Translations under genes and position numbers: made by a program
The notes under the pieces: generated by a model
Database searches by the model: none
What the model saw: only the letters and a program-made list of their open reading frames with translations
Told to the model about the DNA's origin: nothing
Shown: one piece after another, positions 37,758-46,391 of the stretch
How the letters are laid out: the number at the start of each line of letters is the position of its first letter
Numbering within the stretch: position 1 is the stretch's first letter
Assembly: GCF_014645555.1 (NCBI RefSeq)
Contig: NZ_BMLY01000001.1
Span: 577,939-641,938, forward strand
Length of the DNA: 64,000 nucleotides
Reading direction: 5' to 3'
Source of the DNA: Silvimonas amylolytica
Lineage (GTDB): Bacteria; Pseudomonadota; Gammaproteobacteria; Burkholderiales; Chitinibacteraceae

Positions 37758-37956
37758 GCCGGTTATCGGGCCTGGATACCCGCCAGCGCCCCCAAACGGC
37801 GCAGATTGCGCCATAAAGGGGCATGAAACCTCATCAGGTGTTTTACTGATTAGCAAAATGCCTTACTTATCAACACCCTGCCGCTTATGTTGCAATGCCA
37901 CATAGCCGGCATGCTTCTTGCATTTGCCTGATTGTCCCTTTGATGAAGCCAAAGCC

Positions 37957-38382
37957 ATGCTACGTATTCTCCTGGTTACCGATACAGAGAAAGCACTGGG
38001 CGAGCTACGCCAGTCCTTGGGTAAACGCGGTCACACACTGCTGCCCGATGCGGCCACTGCCCCTGCCCTCGCCCGCCTTGTAGAAGGTCAGTCACCCGAT
38101 CTGGTGCTGGTCGACGCCAATTCACCCCTGCGCGATACACTGGAGCAAATGGCGGTGATGAACCGCAACGCGCCCCGCACTGTGCATCTGGACGGGTCCG
38201 AAGCCGATCTGCGCCTGCTGGAAGCGGCGCAAGATCTGGGTGTGTCGGTATACGGCTCGCACAACGCAACAACCGCAGCGATCGTGCCGGTGTTGGCGCT
38301 CATTGTGGCGCGTCTTACCACGCGTCCTGCGGTGCACCTGATCAGCAACAATGAACGGGTAGTGCACGCGGGCGCGCGCTAA
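37957..38382 (+). CDS. NasT-like response regulator lacking the ANTAR domain
   Basis: A 141-residue receiver-only homologue of NasT. The receiver is clear: MLRILLVTDTEKALGELRQSL opens it and LVEGQSPDLVLVDANSPLRDTLEQM carries the pseudo-phosphoacceptor loop. The usual coiled coil and ANTAR RNA-binding tail (about 55 residues) are absent; the protein ends IVARLTTRPAVHLISNNERVVHAGAR. No ANTAR-like sequence appears in any frame of the 134 bases before the next gene. It pairs with the NasS-like gene downstream. NasT normally antiterminates nitrate assimilation genes; this form cannot bind RNA in the known way. Confidence 0.85.
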   Translation: MLRILLVTDTEKALGELRQSLGKRGHTLLPDAATAPALARLVEGQSPDLVLVDANSPLRDTLEQMAVMNRNAPRTVHLDGSEADLRLLEAAQDLGVSVYGSHNATTAAIVPVLALIVARLTTRPAVHLISNNERVVHAGAR

Positions 38383-38516
38383 CCCCGACAGCACCGACAG
38401 TACAGCTGGCATAAAGCGGCGCTTACAATCTGCAGTACCTGACGTACCTGTTTTACTTTTTCTATCAAGAACACATTGTTGCAAACCCGCTTCGTAAAGC
38501 CCCGCATAGGCCATCC

Positions 38517-39695
38517 ATGCCAGCCACTGCCAGCGCCGGGCGTCTGACGCCGTCTTTTTCTCGTACGCATTTGCGGCTGGGCTACGTTGCTCAGGCTGAA
38601 TGCGCACCGCTGGTGATCGCCCAGCGTTTGCGCCTGGGCGAACAATACGGCATCACGCTGGAGCTATGCCGCCAGCCCTCATGGTCTGCCCTGCGTGACA
38701 AACTATTGAGTGGCGAACTGGATGCCGCGCAGATGTTGCATGGCATGGCTTATGGCATCCACCTGGGTTTGGGTGGCCAACGCGCGGAAATGGCCGTGCT
38801 GATGACACTTAGCCAGAACGGGCAGGCCATTACCCTGTCCAACGCGCTGGCCGAGGCCGTCACCGGTGGCGGCTCACTACGCATGAAGCTGGCCGACACA
38901 CCGCGCCGGCGCGTGTTTGCGCACACCTTCCCGACAGGCACCCATGCACTCTGGCTGTTTTACTGGTTGGCCGCGCAAGGCATTCATCCGCTCAATGATG
39001 TGCGTAGCGTGACCATACCGCCCGCACAGATGGCAGAGTCCCTGGCCAACGGCGAACTGGATGGCTATTGTGCTGGCGAGCCGTGGAGCATGTTGGCCAG
39101 TAGTGCTCACAATGGCATGACCGTTGTCACCAGCAGCGAAATCTGGCCGGATCACCCGGAAAAAGCGTTGGTATGCCGGTTAGATTTTGCGCAGCGCCAC
39201 CCCGATACCGCCCGAGCGCTCATCCGGATCATGCTCGAGGCCTGCCAATGGCTGGATGACCCGGCGCTACGCCCGCAAGCCGCGCCGTGGCTGGCAACGC
39301 CAGACGTGATCAATCAACCAGAGCATCTGATTCTGGCTCGCTTGCTGGGCGACTATGGCAAAGCACCCTTGCGCAAACCCGCGCGGCCCATCCGCTTTTT
39401 TGGTGGCGGTGAGGTCAACTTCCCGTGGTTATCAGATGGCTTGTGGTTTCTGTCGCAGTTCAAGCGCTGGGGGATGACGCAGGAGCCAGCCAGCAATGTC
39501 ACCGTCGTCAAGGCGGTCAACCAGATTGCGCTCTATTCAGAAGCAGCCAGTGAAGCCGGCATACCCGTGCCGGCAGACCCTTTCAGAACCAGTATTCTGA
39601 TGGATGGCCAACCCTGGACTGGCATCAACCCGGAAGGTTATGCCAGTTCGTTCTCTGTTCGTGAGCGCAGCCCGGTCGCCGGGCCGCGCGCCTGA
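38517..39695 (+). CDS. nasS: NasS-like nitrate-sensor protein (NrtA/CmpA family)
   Basis: A 392-residue soluble periplasmic-binding-protein-fold protein with no signal peptide, as in cytoplasmic NasS, the nitrate/nitrite sensor that sequesters NasT. Family stretches include HLRLGYVAQAECAPLVIAQRLR near 18-39, LDAAQMLHGMAYGIHLGLGG near 66-85, and the C-terminal FSRFFGGGEVNFPW-like segment (RFFGGGEVNFPWLSDGLWFLSQFKRWGM). It begins 134 bases after the NasT-like gene on the same strand. No nitrate transporter or nitrite/nitrate reductase gene follows in this window. Confidence 0.85.
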   Translation: MPATASAGRLTPSFSRTHLRLGYVAQAECAPLVIAQRLRLGEQYGITLELCRQPSWSALRDKLLSGELDAAQMLHGMAYGIHLGLGGQRAEMAVLMTLSQNGQAITLSNALAEAVTGGGSLRMKLADTPRRRVFAHTFPTGTHALWLFYWLAAQGIHPLNDVRSVTIPPAQMAESLANGELDGYCAGEPWSMLASSAHNGMTVVTSSEIWPDHPEKALVCRLDFAQRHPDTARALIRIMLEACQWLDDPALRPQAAPWLATPDVINQPEHLILARLLGDYGKAPLRKPARPIRFFGGGEVNFPWLSDGLWFLSQFKRWGMTQEPASNVTVVKAVNQIALYSEAASEAGIPVPADPFRTSILMDGQPWTGINPEGYASSFSVRERSPVAGPRA

Positions 39696-40691
39696 TCAAC
39701 CCGCACGGCTCCGTTCCAGCACGACCGGGTTGACCGCATTTTTCAGATCAGGATTACCCGCCAGCGCGCGCAGCAGGTTCTGCGCCGCACTCACCGCCAT
39801 CGCGTGACGGGTCTCGACGGTGGCTGAGCCAATATGTGGCAAGGCCACGACATTAGGTAGTTTCAGCAAAGGGTTGTCTGCCGGAGTAGGTTCAGTCTCG
39901 AAGACATCCAGCCCCGCACCTGCCAGGTGTCCTGCCTTGAGCGCCGCAGCCAGCGCGGTTTCATCCACAATGCCGCCCCGCGCAATGTTCACCAGCACCG
40001 CGTTCGGTTTCATGCTGGCGATTTGTTCAGCGCCAATCAGATTGCGGGTTTGCGGCGTGAGCGGCACCGTCACGCAGACAAAGTCAGACTCGGTGAGCAG
40101 TGCATGTAAATCACACTGGCGCGCGCCATAAGCTTGTTCGGCCTGGCGATTGGGCGTGCGTTTGGTGTACAGCACGCGCATGCCAAAACCCAACGCGCCG
40201 CGGCGGGCGACTTCAGCACCAATGCTGCCCATGCCGATAATACCCAGCGTTTTGCCTTGCACATCAACGCCAAAGTGCTCCGGTCCAAGCCCCTTTTGCC
40301 ACTGCCCCGCCCGCACCCAGCCATCCAGTTCAACCACCCGGCGCGCGACCGCCAGCATCAGCGCCAGCGCCGTATCTGCGGTGGTACCCGCCAGCGCGCC
40401 TGAGGTATTGAACAACGCCACGTTGCGTGCCGTCAGATCATCGACCTTGATGGTGTCGTAACCGGCTGAAATGGTGGAGACCACCCGCAGTTGCGGTGCA
40501 TGCGTCAGGAACTGGGCGTCGATCTTCATGCCGGCGCCAATCAACCCTTGCGCATCCACCAGCGCGCCGTGAAACGCCGCAAGATCCGCTTTGGCGCGTG
40601 GGGCATCAAAACGTCTCAACTCGCACTGTTCTTCCAGGTGGTGCAACACCTCTTCGGGAACGGGGCTGGCAAGCACAACAACGGGTTTCAT
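39696..40691 (-). CDS. ghrB: Glyoxylate/hydroxypyruvate reductase B
   Basis: A 331-residue D-2-hydroxyacid dehydrogenase that reduces glyoxylate and hydroxypyruvate with NADPH. The nucleotide-binding loop GIIGMGSIGAEVARR is near residues 151-165. The catalytic Arg is in VNIARGGIVDE near 236-246, the Glu in VFETEPTP, and the His in LPHIGSAT near 288-295. It uses the ATG at 40691 with GGAG upstream. A 126-base gap holding an 11-base inverted repeat separates it from ghrA on the same strand. Confidence 0.88.
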   Translation of the reverse strand: MKPVVVLASPVPEEVLHHLEEQCELRRFDAPRAKADLAAFHGALVDAQGLIGAGMKIDAQFLTHAPQLRVVSTISAGYDTIKVDDLTARNVALFNTSGALAGTTADTALALMLAVARRVVELDGWVRAGQWQKGLGPEHFGVDVQGKTLGIIGMGSIGAEVARRGALGFGMRVLYTKRTPNRQAEQAYGARQCDLHALLTESDFVCVTVPLTPQTRNLIGAEQIASMKPNAVLVNIARGGIVDETALAAALKAGHLAGAGLDVFETEPTPADNPLLKLPNVVALPHIGSATVETRHAMAVSAAQNLLRALAGNPDLKNAVNPVVLERSRAG

Positions 40692-40817
40692 GGGGCACTC
40701 CTGTGAAATCAGCGGGATGGATTGCGCGGTGCGCGGGTGGGGTTTGCGTTACCTGGTTTCAAACGAAACTATCACGAAGAAACACCAGACGTCATCTCGC
40801 AATCCATCAATAGTCCG

Positions 40818-41741
40818 TCAATAAGAACGGTCCCGATTCACCAGGCCTTCTGTGACCTCACCCACCTGCAAGGCTTTGATGCGTGCGGCAATCTGCGCCA
40901 CTGAGGGCTCAATCAGTGTATTGGCCGCGACATGCGGGGTGATGAAGACCGCAGGATGCTGCCAGGCGCGGTGGTTGTCAGGTAATGGCTCTTCCGGAAA
41001 AACATCCAGCTGCGCGCCTTGCAGATGGCCGCTATCAAGCAACGCCAGCATGGCATCCAGATCGATCAAATCGCCACGACCGGCATTGATAATGGCAGCC
41101 CCGGCGGGCAACAGTGTCAGCCGGGACTCATCCAGCAATTGATGTGTTTCAGGTGTGGCAGGCAACAAACAAACCAGCACATCGGTATTTCGCAAGAGAT
41201 CATCGAGTTGAGAAACGCCGTGTGCGCAGGGAACGTTGTCGATGGCCTTGGGCGTACGGCTCCAGCCCGTTACCGGGTAACCCAGCCTGACCAGCGTCTG
41301 CGCCACCTGCGCGCCCAGTTCACCCATGCCCAGCACACTGATACGGACATCGGCTGCCGCCCGCTGCGGCAACGGACGCCAGAGGACCTCTCGTTGCTGG
41401 CGCAAATAGCCATCCATATTGCGCTGGAACCGCAGCACGCCGAACAACACGTATTCGATCATCTGTTGCGCCATGCCGGCATCGGTCAGGCGGTAAAGCT
41501 GCACGTGGGCGGGCAGATCGGGGCGAGTCAGGAAGCGGTCTATCCCTGCACCGAGCGCGAAAACGTGCCGCAACGCTGGAAAGCGCACAAACAAGCCCTC
41601 GGGCGGGCGCCAGGTCATCAAGATGGTGACGTTAGATTCATCCACCGGTTGCGGAAAAGCGGCTATTTCATGATCAGGCAAGGCTTTCTGGAAACGGTCG
41701 AGCCAGACATCGCCATCGGTGGGGGTATGGATATAGATCAT
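40818..41741 (-). CDS. ghrA: Glyoxylate/hydroxypyruvate reductase A
   Basis: A 307-residue member of the D-2-hydroxyacid dehydrogenase family in the GhrA branch. Family features are MTWRPPEGLFVRFPALRHVFALGAGIDRFL near 43-72, YVLFGVLRFQRNMDGYLRQQREVLWRPL near 116-143, and the nucleotide loop ISVLGMGELGAQVAQTL. The catalytic Arg is in INAGRGDLIDLDAM, the Glu in FPEEPLP and the His in ITPHVAANT. It lies upstream of ghrB on the same strand, so the two probably serve overlapping glyoxylate reduction. Confidence 0.9.
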   Translation of the reverse strand: MIYIHTPTDGDVWLDRFQKALPDHEIAAFPQPVDESNVTILMTWRPPEGLFVRFPALRHVFALGAGIDRFLTRPDLPAHVQLYRLTDAGMAQQMIEYVLFGVLRFQRNMDGYLRQQREVLWRPLPQRAAADVRISVLGMGELGAQVAQTLVRLGYPVTGWSRTPKAIDNVPCAHGVSQLDDLLRNTDVLVCLLPATPETHQLLDESRLTLLPAGAAIINAGRGDLIDLDAMLALLDSGHLQGAQLDVFPEEPLPDNHRAWQHPAVFITPHVAANTLIEPSVAQIAARIKALQVGEVTEGLVNRDRSY

Positions 41742-41808
41742 CAGGAAATGAAACCAGGGCAGAAGGCAGACAATATAACCACTATGCCATGCTCATTTGA
41801 TGGCGGCG

Positions 41809-41837
41809 AAAAAAAGCCCGCACCAGCGTGCGGGCTT
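41809..41837 (-). terminator. Terminator of the large Gly/Tyr/Trp-rich protein gene
   Basis: On the minus strand AAGCCCGCAC and GTGCGGGCTT form a ten-base stem with a four-base loop, followed by a T run of seven (complement of the A run at 41809-41815). Confidence 0.9.
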
Positions 41838-41928
41838 CAACATGACGTCTCGTTGCCGAGACGAACCAGGATTACAAGTCATCCAACCCCTGCAACGGAA
41901 CCACTGAACAAATCTTGTTCAGCAGCGC

Positions 41929-44526
41929 TTAACGGAAGCGGCGAAAGCCGCCCATATGCCCCTGAAAACCGCCGCCGTAGCTGCCACGGTCAAAGCTGCG
42001 GAAATTCTGGGCCCGTCCTGCATTCTGGTTCGGCGTTCGCTCACCCGCACCCTGTACATTCTGACGGGTAGCACCGGATAAATTGCCGCTTTGCGCTCCC
42101 GGTGTGGCACCGCTGCGATCAATCGTGCGCTCCGTACCGCGCTGCCGTGCGAGCTGGTCCGTAGTCACACCCGATTCTGCCGGCGGTTTGGCGACGTTTT
42201 TGAATTGACCATCAGGTTGCACTTGCTGCCAGCCTTGCCCTTGTTCATAGCGATACACGTTGCCATCCTTGCCGGCGTAGACGTTGCCACCCGAGTTGAC
42301 CACGCCACCATGGGTCACCTGGCCCGTGCTGGCATCGTAATGCACATACCCTTTCCCGCTGACATCACCGCCCGCGCCCTTGCTGTTAAAGCCGCCGGCA
42401 GCAGTCGCCCCCTGATCGGTGCGTGTCGCAACACCTGCACTGGTGGTCGCGCGACCGGTATTGGTGTTGACGGAGGCATTGTGTCCGCCGGCAATCGCAT
42501 TCCCCGTATTGGAGTTGTATGCTGCCCCGCCCTGACCGGCCACAGCGCGGCCGGTTTCGGGGTTGTAACGCACACCCCCAGCCGCGCCGGACGTCACACC
42601 GGTGTACTGGTTGTAATTGCGGGCTGCATAGCCATAACCGTGGCCACCGGTGGCTTCGTTATAAAAACTGCCGCGCACGCCGGTGCCACTGTTGCCGGTC
42701 CATGGGTTGTACCAGTCAGCCCGCACGCCCTGTGCCACCGTATTGCCCCAGCGGCCATAAACATTCCCAACCGCGACGGATGGCCCCCAATACCATGGAT
42801 ACGGGCCATACCAGCCATACCATGGCCCCCAGTACGGGCCATACCAGGCCGAAGCCCACGCCCAGCCGGCGACAAAGCCAAAGGTCCATCCGGCATAGGC
42901 GTCATAACCAAAAGCCACGTTATAGCCATAGGTGGCCGGGCAGGCATACCAGACATCGCCCACCCATGCGTTGCAGGCGTAGCCCGTGCCATAAACCACA
43001 ACGCCGTTGGTCACCACCGTGCCGTAATAGCCGGGCGTGTACCCCACATAGACGACGGTATCGGTATGGCCGTAAACGTGCACGTAGGTCACATAATGCA
43101 GCGGCGAATTGGCCGGGATGCTGTAAATCACCGGCGGCACCAGCGTAGCGACGGCCCACGGTCCCACCGGAGCCGCTGCGCTGAACCAGACCCCGTTTTG
43201 TACCGCGTAATACTGCGTCGGTGTGACCTGGATGACGGGCGTTGCGGTGTTCCAGGCGTAGTTGAGCACTGTGCCGTCAATTGGCTTGAACTGCGGTTGG
43301 TTGCCGTCGTAATGCACGCTCAGGCTGGCTTGCTTGACCTGGACGGTGGCCGTCTGCGGAATGGAATTGGCGATCAGCGACTCACGGGCTTCCGGTGTAC
43401 CCGGAATCGAGGCCAGCACGGCACTCTTGGGGCTGTCAGAGGGGATTTTGGCAAAGTCCGCCGGGAGTTTATCGCCAGGGACATAAGTCCACGGCCCTTT
43501 GGTCGATGCTGCGCTGAACCAGCGGCCAGAAAGCAACACATACCAGGTGTTATCTGCATGTGCATCGACGAACACATCACCCGCGGTATTCACCACGTAG
43601 GCCAGATCCGTACCCGCCAGCGGCGCAAATTGCGGCTCACCATCCACCATGATCAATTCAGTCGGACCGGTCGCGGTATAAATGGCCGGATACTTCCCTG
43701 CCGCCAGCGCCTTTTTCATTTCGTCGCTGGGCTTGTCCATCACATCAACCTGCTTGGCAGCGACGGCCTCCTGCATGGCTTTGTCCAGCCCGGAGGGCAC
43801 CCCATTGGCCTGCGACCACGGCCCGGGCAGCGCTGGGGCTTTCATCCATTTTCCGGCAAAACGCAGATACCAGGTGCCATCATCAATCAGCAGCAAAGAG
43901 CGTGTATTGATGACCCGGCTCACCCCGTTGGCAGAGGTTGGCTTGACCGCTGGCGAACCATCGACCAACACCAGCAATGCAGGCTCGAACGAGAAAATAA
44001 TCTGCGGCGGATCGTTGTTCACTGCCTGGCTGGCCTGCGCGGCATCTGCATGATTAATGGCCAGCGTTGCTTCCAGTTGATCAAGACTGGCCACAAACGG
44101 TTTTTGCGGTAACGCCTTGCGCGCCAGCGCCAGGTAATGACCCTGGTTAGTGGTGTCGGTCGGGAAATTGACTTTATCCAGCGTGACACTGCGCAACGTC
44201 ACGGTGCGGGCTTGTTTGTCGGTTTCAGTCCGGGCGGTAAACCAGCCCACGCCGTAGGCCAGGATGTCCTGTTTTTTGCCATCTTTGTTCGTGGCCGTGC
44301 CCTTCTTGACGGAAATGGCCAGGCGCCCGCTCAGGGTGTCGCCACTCCAGCTATCGAGTTGCGGCTGATAGAACGTCACCGGTGTGCCATCGACCGTGAA
44401 ATGGTGCGGCCACGGTGCATTCGAAGTGGTATTGCCTGTACTGCTGGTGGCGGCCAGCGCCGCCGCACTGACGGCGAACAGCATCGCCACCAGCAACACA
44501 ACAAATCGCCATGGGTTCTGGAGCAT
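41929..44526 (-). CDS. Large secreted Gly/Tyr/Trp-rich protein (annotated elsewhere as carbohydrate-binding V/XII-like)
   Basis: An 865-residue exported protein. The signal peptide is near residues 1-26 (ending ALAA). The N-terminal half, about 30-420, holds repeated modules, each with a VDG(E/S)P hinge and a W-x(4)-G-x-W-x(8)-GPW pattern (for example TWYLRFAGKWMKAPALPGPW and TWYVLLSGRWFSAASTKGPW). A Tyr/Trp/Gly-rich stretch follows at about 495-610 (GYTPGYYGTVVTNGVVVYGTG, WYGPYWGPWYGWYGPYPWYW). The tail is Gly/Asn/Arg-rich, ending GGFQGHMGGFRRFR. ATG at 44526 has AAGGA upstream. Function unknown; a surface or matrix protein is inference. Confidence 0.82.
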   Translation of the reverse strand: MLQNPWRFVVLLVAMLFAVSAAALAATSSTGNTTSNAPWPHHFTVDGTPVTFYQPQLDSWSGDTLSGRLAISVKKGTATNKDGKKQDILAYGVGWFTARTETDKQARTVTLRSVTLDKVNFPTDTTNQGHYLALARKALPQKPFVASLDQLEATLAINHADAAQASQAVNNDPPQIIFSFEPALLVLVDGSPAVKPTSANGVSRVINTRSLLLIDDGTWYLRFAGKWMKAPALPGPWSQANGVPSGLDKAMQEAVAAKQVDVMDKPSDEMKKALAAGKYPAIYTATGPTELIMVDGEPQFAPLAGTDLAYVVNTAGDVFVDAHADNTWYVLLSGRWFSAASTKGPWTYVPGDKLPADFAKIPSDSPKSAVLASIPGTPEARESLIANSIPQTATVQVKQASLSVHYDGNQPQFKPIDGTVLNYAWNTATPVIQVTPTQYYAVQNGVWFSAAAPVGPWAVATLVPPVIYSIPANSPLHYVTYVHVYGHTDTVVYVGYTPGYYGTVVTNGVVVYGTGYACNAWVGDVWYACPATYGYNVAFGYDAYAGWTFGFVAGWAWASAWYGPYWGPWYGWYGPYPWYWGPSVAVGNVYGRWGNTVAQGVRADWYNPWTGNSGTGVRGSFYNEATGGHGYGYAARNYNQYTGVTSGAAGGVRYNPETGRAVAGQGGAAYNSNTGNAIAGGHNASVNTNTGRATTSAGVATRTDQGATAAGGFNSKGAGGDVSGKGYVHYDASTGQVTHGGVVNSGGNVYAGKDGNVYRYEQGQGWQQVQPDGQFKNVAKPPAESGVTTDQLARQRGTERTIDRSGATPGAQSGNLSGATRQNVQGAGERTPNQNAGRAQNFRSFDRGSYGGGFQGHMGGFRRFR

Positions 44527-44857
44527 GTCCCATCCTTTTGGGAAAGATTGTTCCGGACAAGCAGCCCTGCGGGGTGGACTGCAGACACTGCTTTTTGCAG
44601 GTTCATAGCACTGGTTTTAGTGCATGCGTGATCGTCACACCAGGCGGGTGGCATAACTCAGGCTTTTTTTGCGGGGAAAAAACGATCACCCACATCGGTG
44701 AACAAGGCGTAAGCACTCTGCCGTTTGTCGATCACGTGCTTGACTTGTTGTTTCGTAAAATATATCTTAAGACACATATCGTAAGATATAAAACAGTCCA
44801 GAGCGACTGTGATCATTAATAAAAACAAGCACCAACACAATCTACAAAGGAAACCTC
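44527..44857. other. Intergenic region with the padR promoter and operator
   Basis: This 331-base gap between the divergent large secreted protein and the PadR gene has no ORF with coding character. It holds the padR promoter and operator near its right end and a T-rich stretch at about 44660-44700 without a clear stem. Confidence 0.6.
44740..44790 (+). promoter_or_regulatory. padR promoter with NfeR-type operator
   Basis: TTGACT (44740) and TATCTT (44763) are spaced 17 bases. The -10 lies inside the inverted repeat TATATCTTA (44761-44769) and TAAGATATA (44782-44790). The same TATCTTA...TAAGATA motif recurs upstream of the siderophore-interacting protein gene. Confidence 0.65.
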
Positions 44858-45550
44858 ATGCGACACTTTTTTGACAAACTACGCGAACGGCACGAACACC
44901 ATCACGCATGCCGTGAAGAAATGATGATGCACATGATCGGTCGTCGCGGACACGCTCATGGCCGTGGCTTTGGCCGCTTTGGCGGTGCAGATGACGAAGG
45001 TGGTGGCCGCGATTTTCGCGCTGGCCGCAAGCTGTCTTCCGGTGACCTGCAACTCATCATTCTGAGCCTGCTGGAAGAAAAACCCTGCCACGGTTATGAA
45101 GTCATCAAGGCACTCGAAGAACGCACCAACGGCTTTTATGCCCCAAGCCCCGGCATGGTCTACCCTGCCCTGACGTATCTGGAAGAAGTCGGCCAGGCCA
45201 GCGTGGTGCAGGATGGCAACAAGAAGCAGTACAACATCACCAATGAAGGCCGCGCCTGGCTGAACGAAAACCGTGACCGCGTTGAAGCAATCCTTGATCG
45301 CCTGACCGCCATTGGCGACAAAATGGACCGCATCCGCGAGGTATTCGGCGAGAAGCTGGATCGCCATGCCAGCCGTTTTGGCATGAGTGTGGAAGATGAC
45401 GGTGGCCGCTTTATCAAAGAGCTGAACCAGTCCCGGAATGCATTGAAAGCCGCCATTCGCAGCCATGCTGGCGCGGGGGAAGAAGAACAACGCCGCATCG
45501 CCGCCATTCTGGCCGAGGCCGCGCGCCAGATTGAAGCTGGCAACAAGTAA
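44858..45550 (+). CDS. nfeR: PadR-family regulator with His-rich N-terminus (NfeR/YqjI-like)
   Basis: A 230-residue regulator. The N-terminal tail is rich in His, Cys and Met (HEHHHACREEMMMHM, then GHAHGRG), like E. coli YqjI/NfeR, a nickel- and iron-responsive repressor of the ferric reductase gene yqjH/nfeF. The PadR winged helix is at about 60-140 (LSSGDLQLIILSLLEEKPCHGYEVIKALEERTNGFYAPSPGMVYPALTYLEE), and a C-terminal helical dimerisation domain follows. The start has AAGGAAA. A palindrome overlaps its own -10. The likely target is the gene at 48362-49060. Confidence 0.85.
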   Translation: MRHFFDKLRERHEHHHACREEMMMHMIGRRGHAHGRGFGRFGGADDEGGGRDFRAGRKLSSGDLQLIILSLLEEKPCHGYEVIKALEERTNGFYAPSPGMVYPALTYLEEVGQASVVQDGNKKQYNITNEGRAWLNENRDRVEAILDRLTAIGDKMDRIREVFGEKLDRHASRFGMSVEDDGGRFIKELNQSRNALKAAIRSHAGAGEEEQRRIAAILAEAARQIEAGNK

Positions 45551-45570
45551 ACCAGCCGTGTTTCTTCACG

Positions 45571-45599
45571 AAAAAGCCACCATTGCGGTGGCTTTTTTT
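45571..45599 (+). terminator. Terminator of the padR gene
   Basis: AAGCCACC and GGTGGCTT form an eight-base stem with a five-base loop, followed by seven Ts (about 45593-45599). It starts about 20 bases after the stop. Confidence 0.92.
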
Positions 45600-45659
45600 A
45601 TTGGATCAGTCCTACCGTTGTTCCGGCGCAATACCTGTAATCGGCTCTGCAAATTGTGC

Positions 45660-46032
45660 ATGAACCAGCGGGTTCACCGGCTTGTAGCGGCGCACCGTAC
45701 TGGCCGGGTCGTTGCCCAAATAGTTGTTGTCTTTCCAGTTGTGCGCTGGCCGCACCGCATCAGGTGCAGGACTTCTCTCTGATCAACCGGCGTTCGATCA
45801 ATCTTATGAGGTACTTGCGAGCCGTTTCGCAGTCAGTTACCGGCATCTGGCGCGCTTGTTTCAGCAAGCTTGCGGGGTTGGGCTCAAGCAGTACCATCAG
45901 TCACTGCGGCTGGATCTGGCACGGCGATTACTCAAAGACGGCCACTGGTCCGTAGAACGCGTGGCAGAGCGCTGTGGCTTTGCCAGCCCGCAGGCGTTTC
46001 GGATCGCATGGCGGCAAACAGAAAGTTTGTAG
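45660..46032 (+). pseudogene. Degraded AraC/GlxA-family regulator remnant
   Basis: The frame ending at 46032 encodes the AraC-type HTH (FAVSYRHLARLFQQACGVGL then KQYHQSLRLDLARRLLKDG, WSVERVAERCGFASPQAFRIAWRQ) and then stops at TESL, short of the usual end. The upstream part, matching the GlxA-like RLVAAHRTGRVVAQIV segment, is in another frame near 45685-45730. There is no intact start or N-terminal sensor domain. The frameshift and truncation mark it as a pseudogene. Confidence 0.75.
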
Positions 46033-46391
46033 CCTTCGCTTTGGCGGCAGCAGATGGCACGGCGGTGAAATAGAAAAACACGAACAGTGGCAACAATGCC
46101 AATAGGTACAAGACCGACACTCGCCGTGTCAAAATAGCGGCACCGGTTTGCGCTACCCGTAAACCAATCCCTGCTTATCTGGATCGCCGCTGATATGTTG
46201 TCGCTGATGTTTGTCTGTCGCATCGTTGCCCTGCTCGCCTGGCTGGAAGGTTTATCGCTGGCGTCGGTGCGATGTGATCCGCGCTTTCTCGGGAAAACAC
46301 CGCCCCCACAGTGACGGCCACGCATGCGCATCTCATAAACAAACGGCCCGGAGATCATCCGGGCCGTTTTGTTTTTACGCAGGCATGCGCA
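46033..46391. other. Region with terminator and no supported gene
   Basis: This stretch lies between the AraC remnant and the SDR stop. Apart from a bidirectional hairpin at 46342-46376 (ACGGCCCGG and CCGGGCCGT, T-rich on the plus side), I see no coding signal; the ORFs here are antisense or random. Confidence 0.5.
46342..46376. terminator. Bidirectional terminator between AraC remnant and SDR
   Basis: ACGGCCCGG pairs with CCGGGCCGT across a seven-base loop and is followed by TTTGTTTTT on the plus strand. It lies 16 bases beyond the convergent SDR stop. Confidence 0.75.

Noticed and set aside
42091-44112. 673-residue open frame on the plus strand
   Set aside because: It is antisense to the Gly/Tyr/Trp-rich protein gene and has Gly/His/Arg-rich mirror composition. 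Several such antisense frames occur in this GC-rich DNA.
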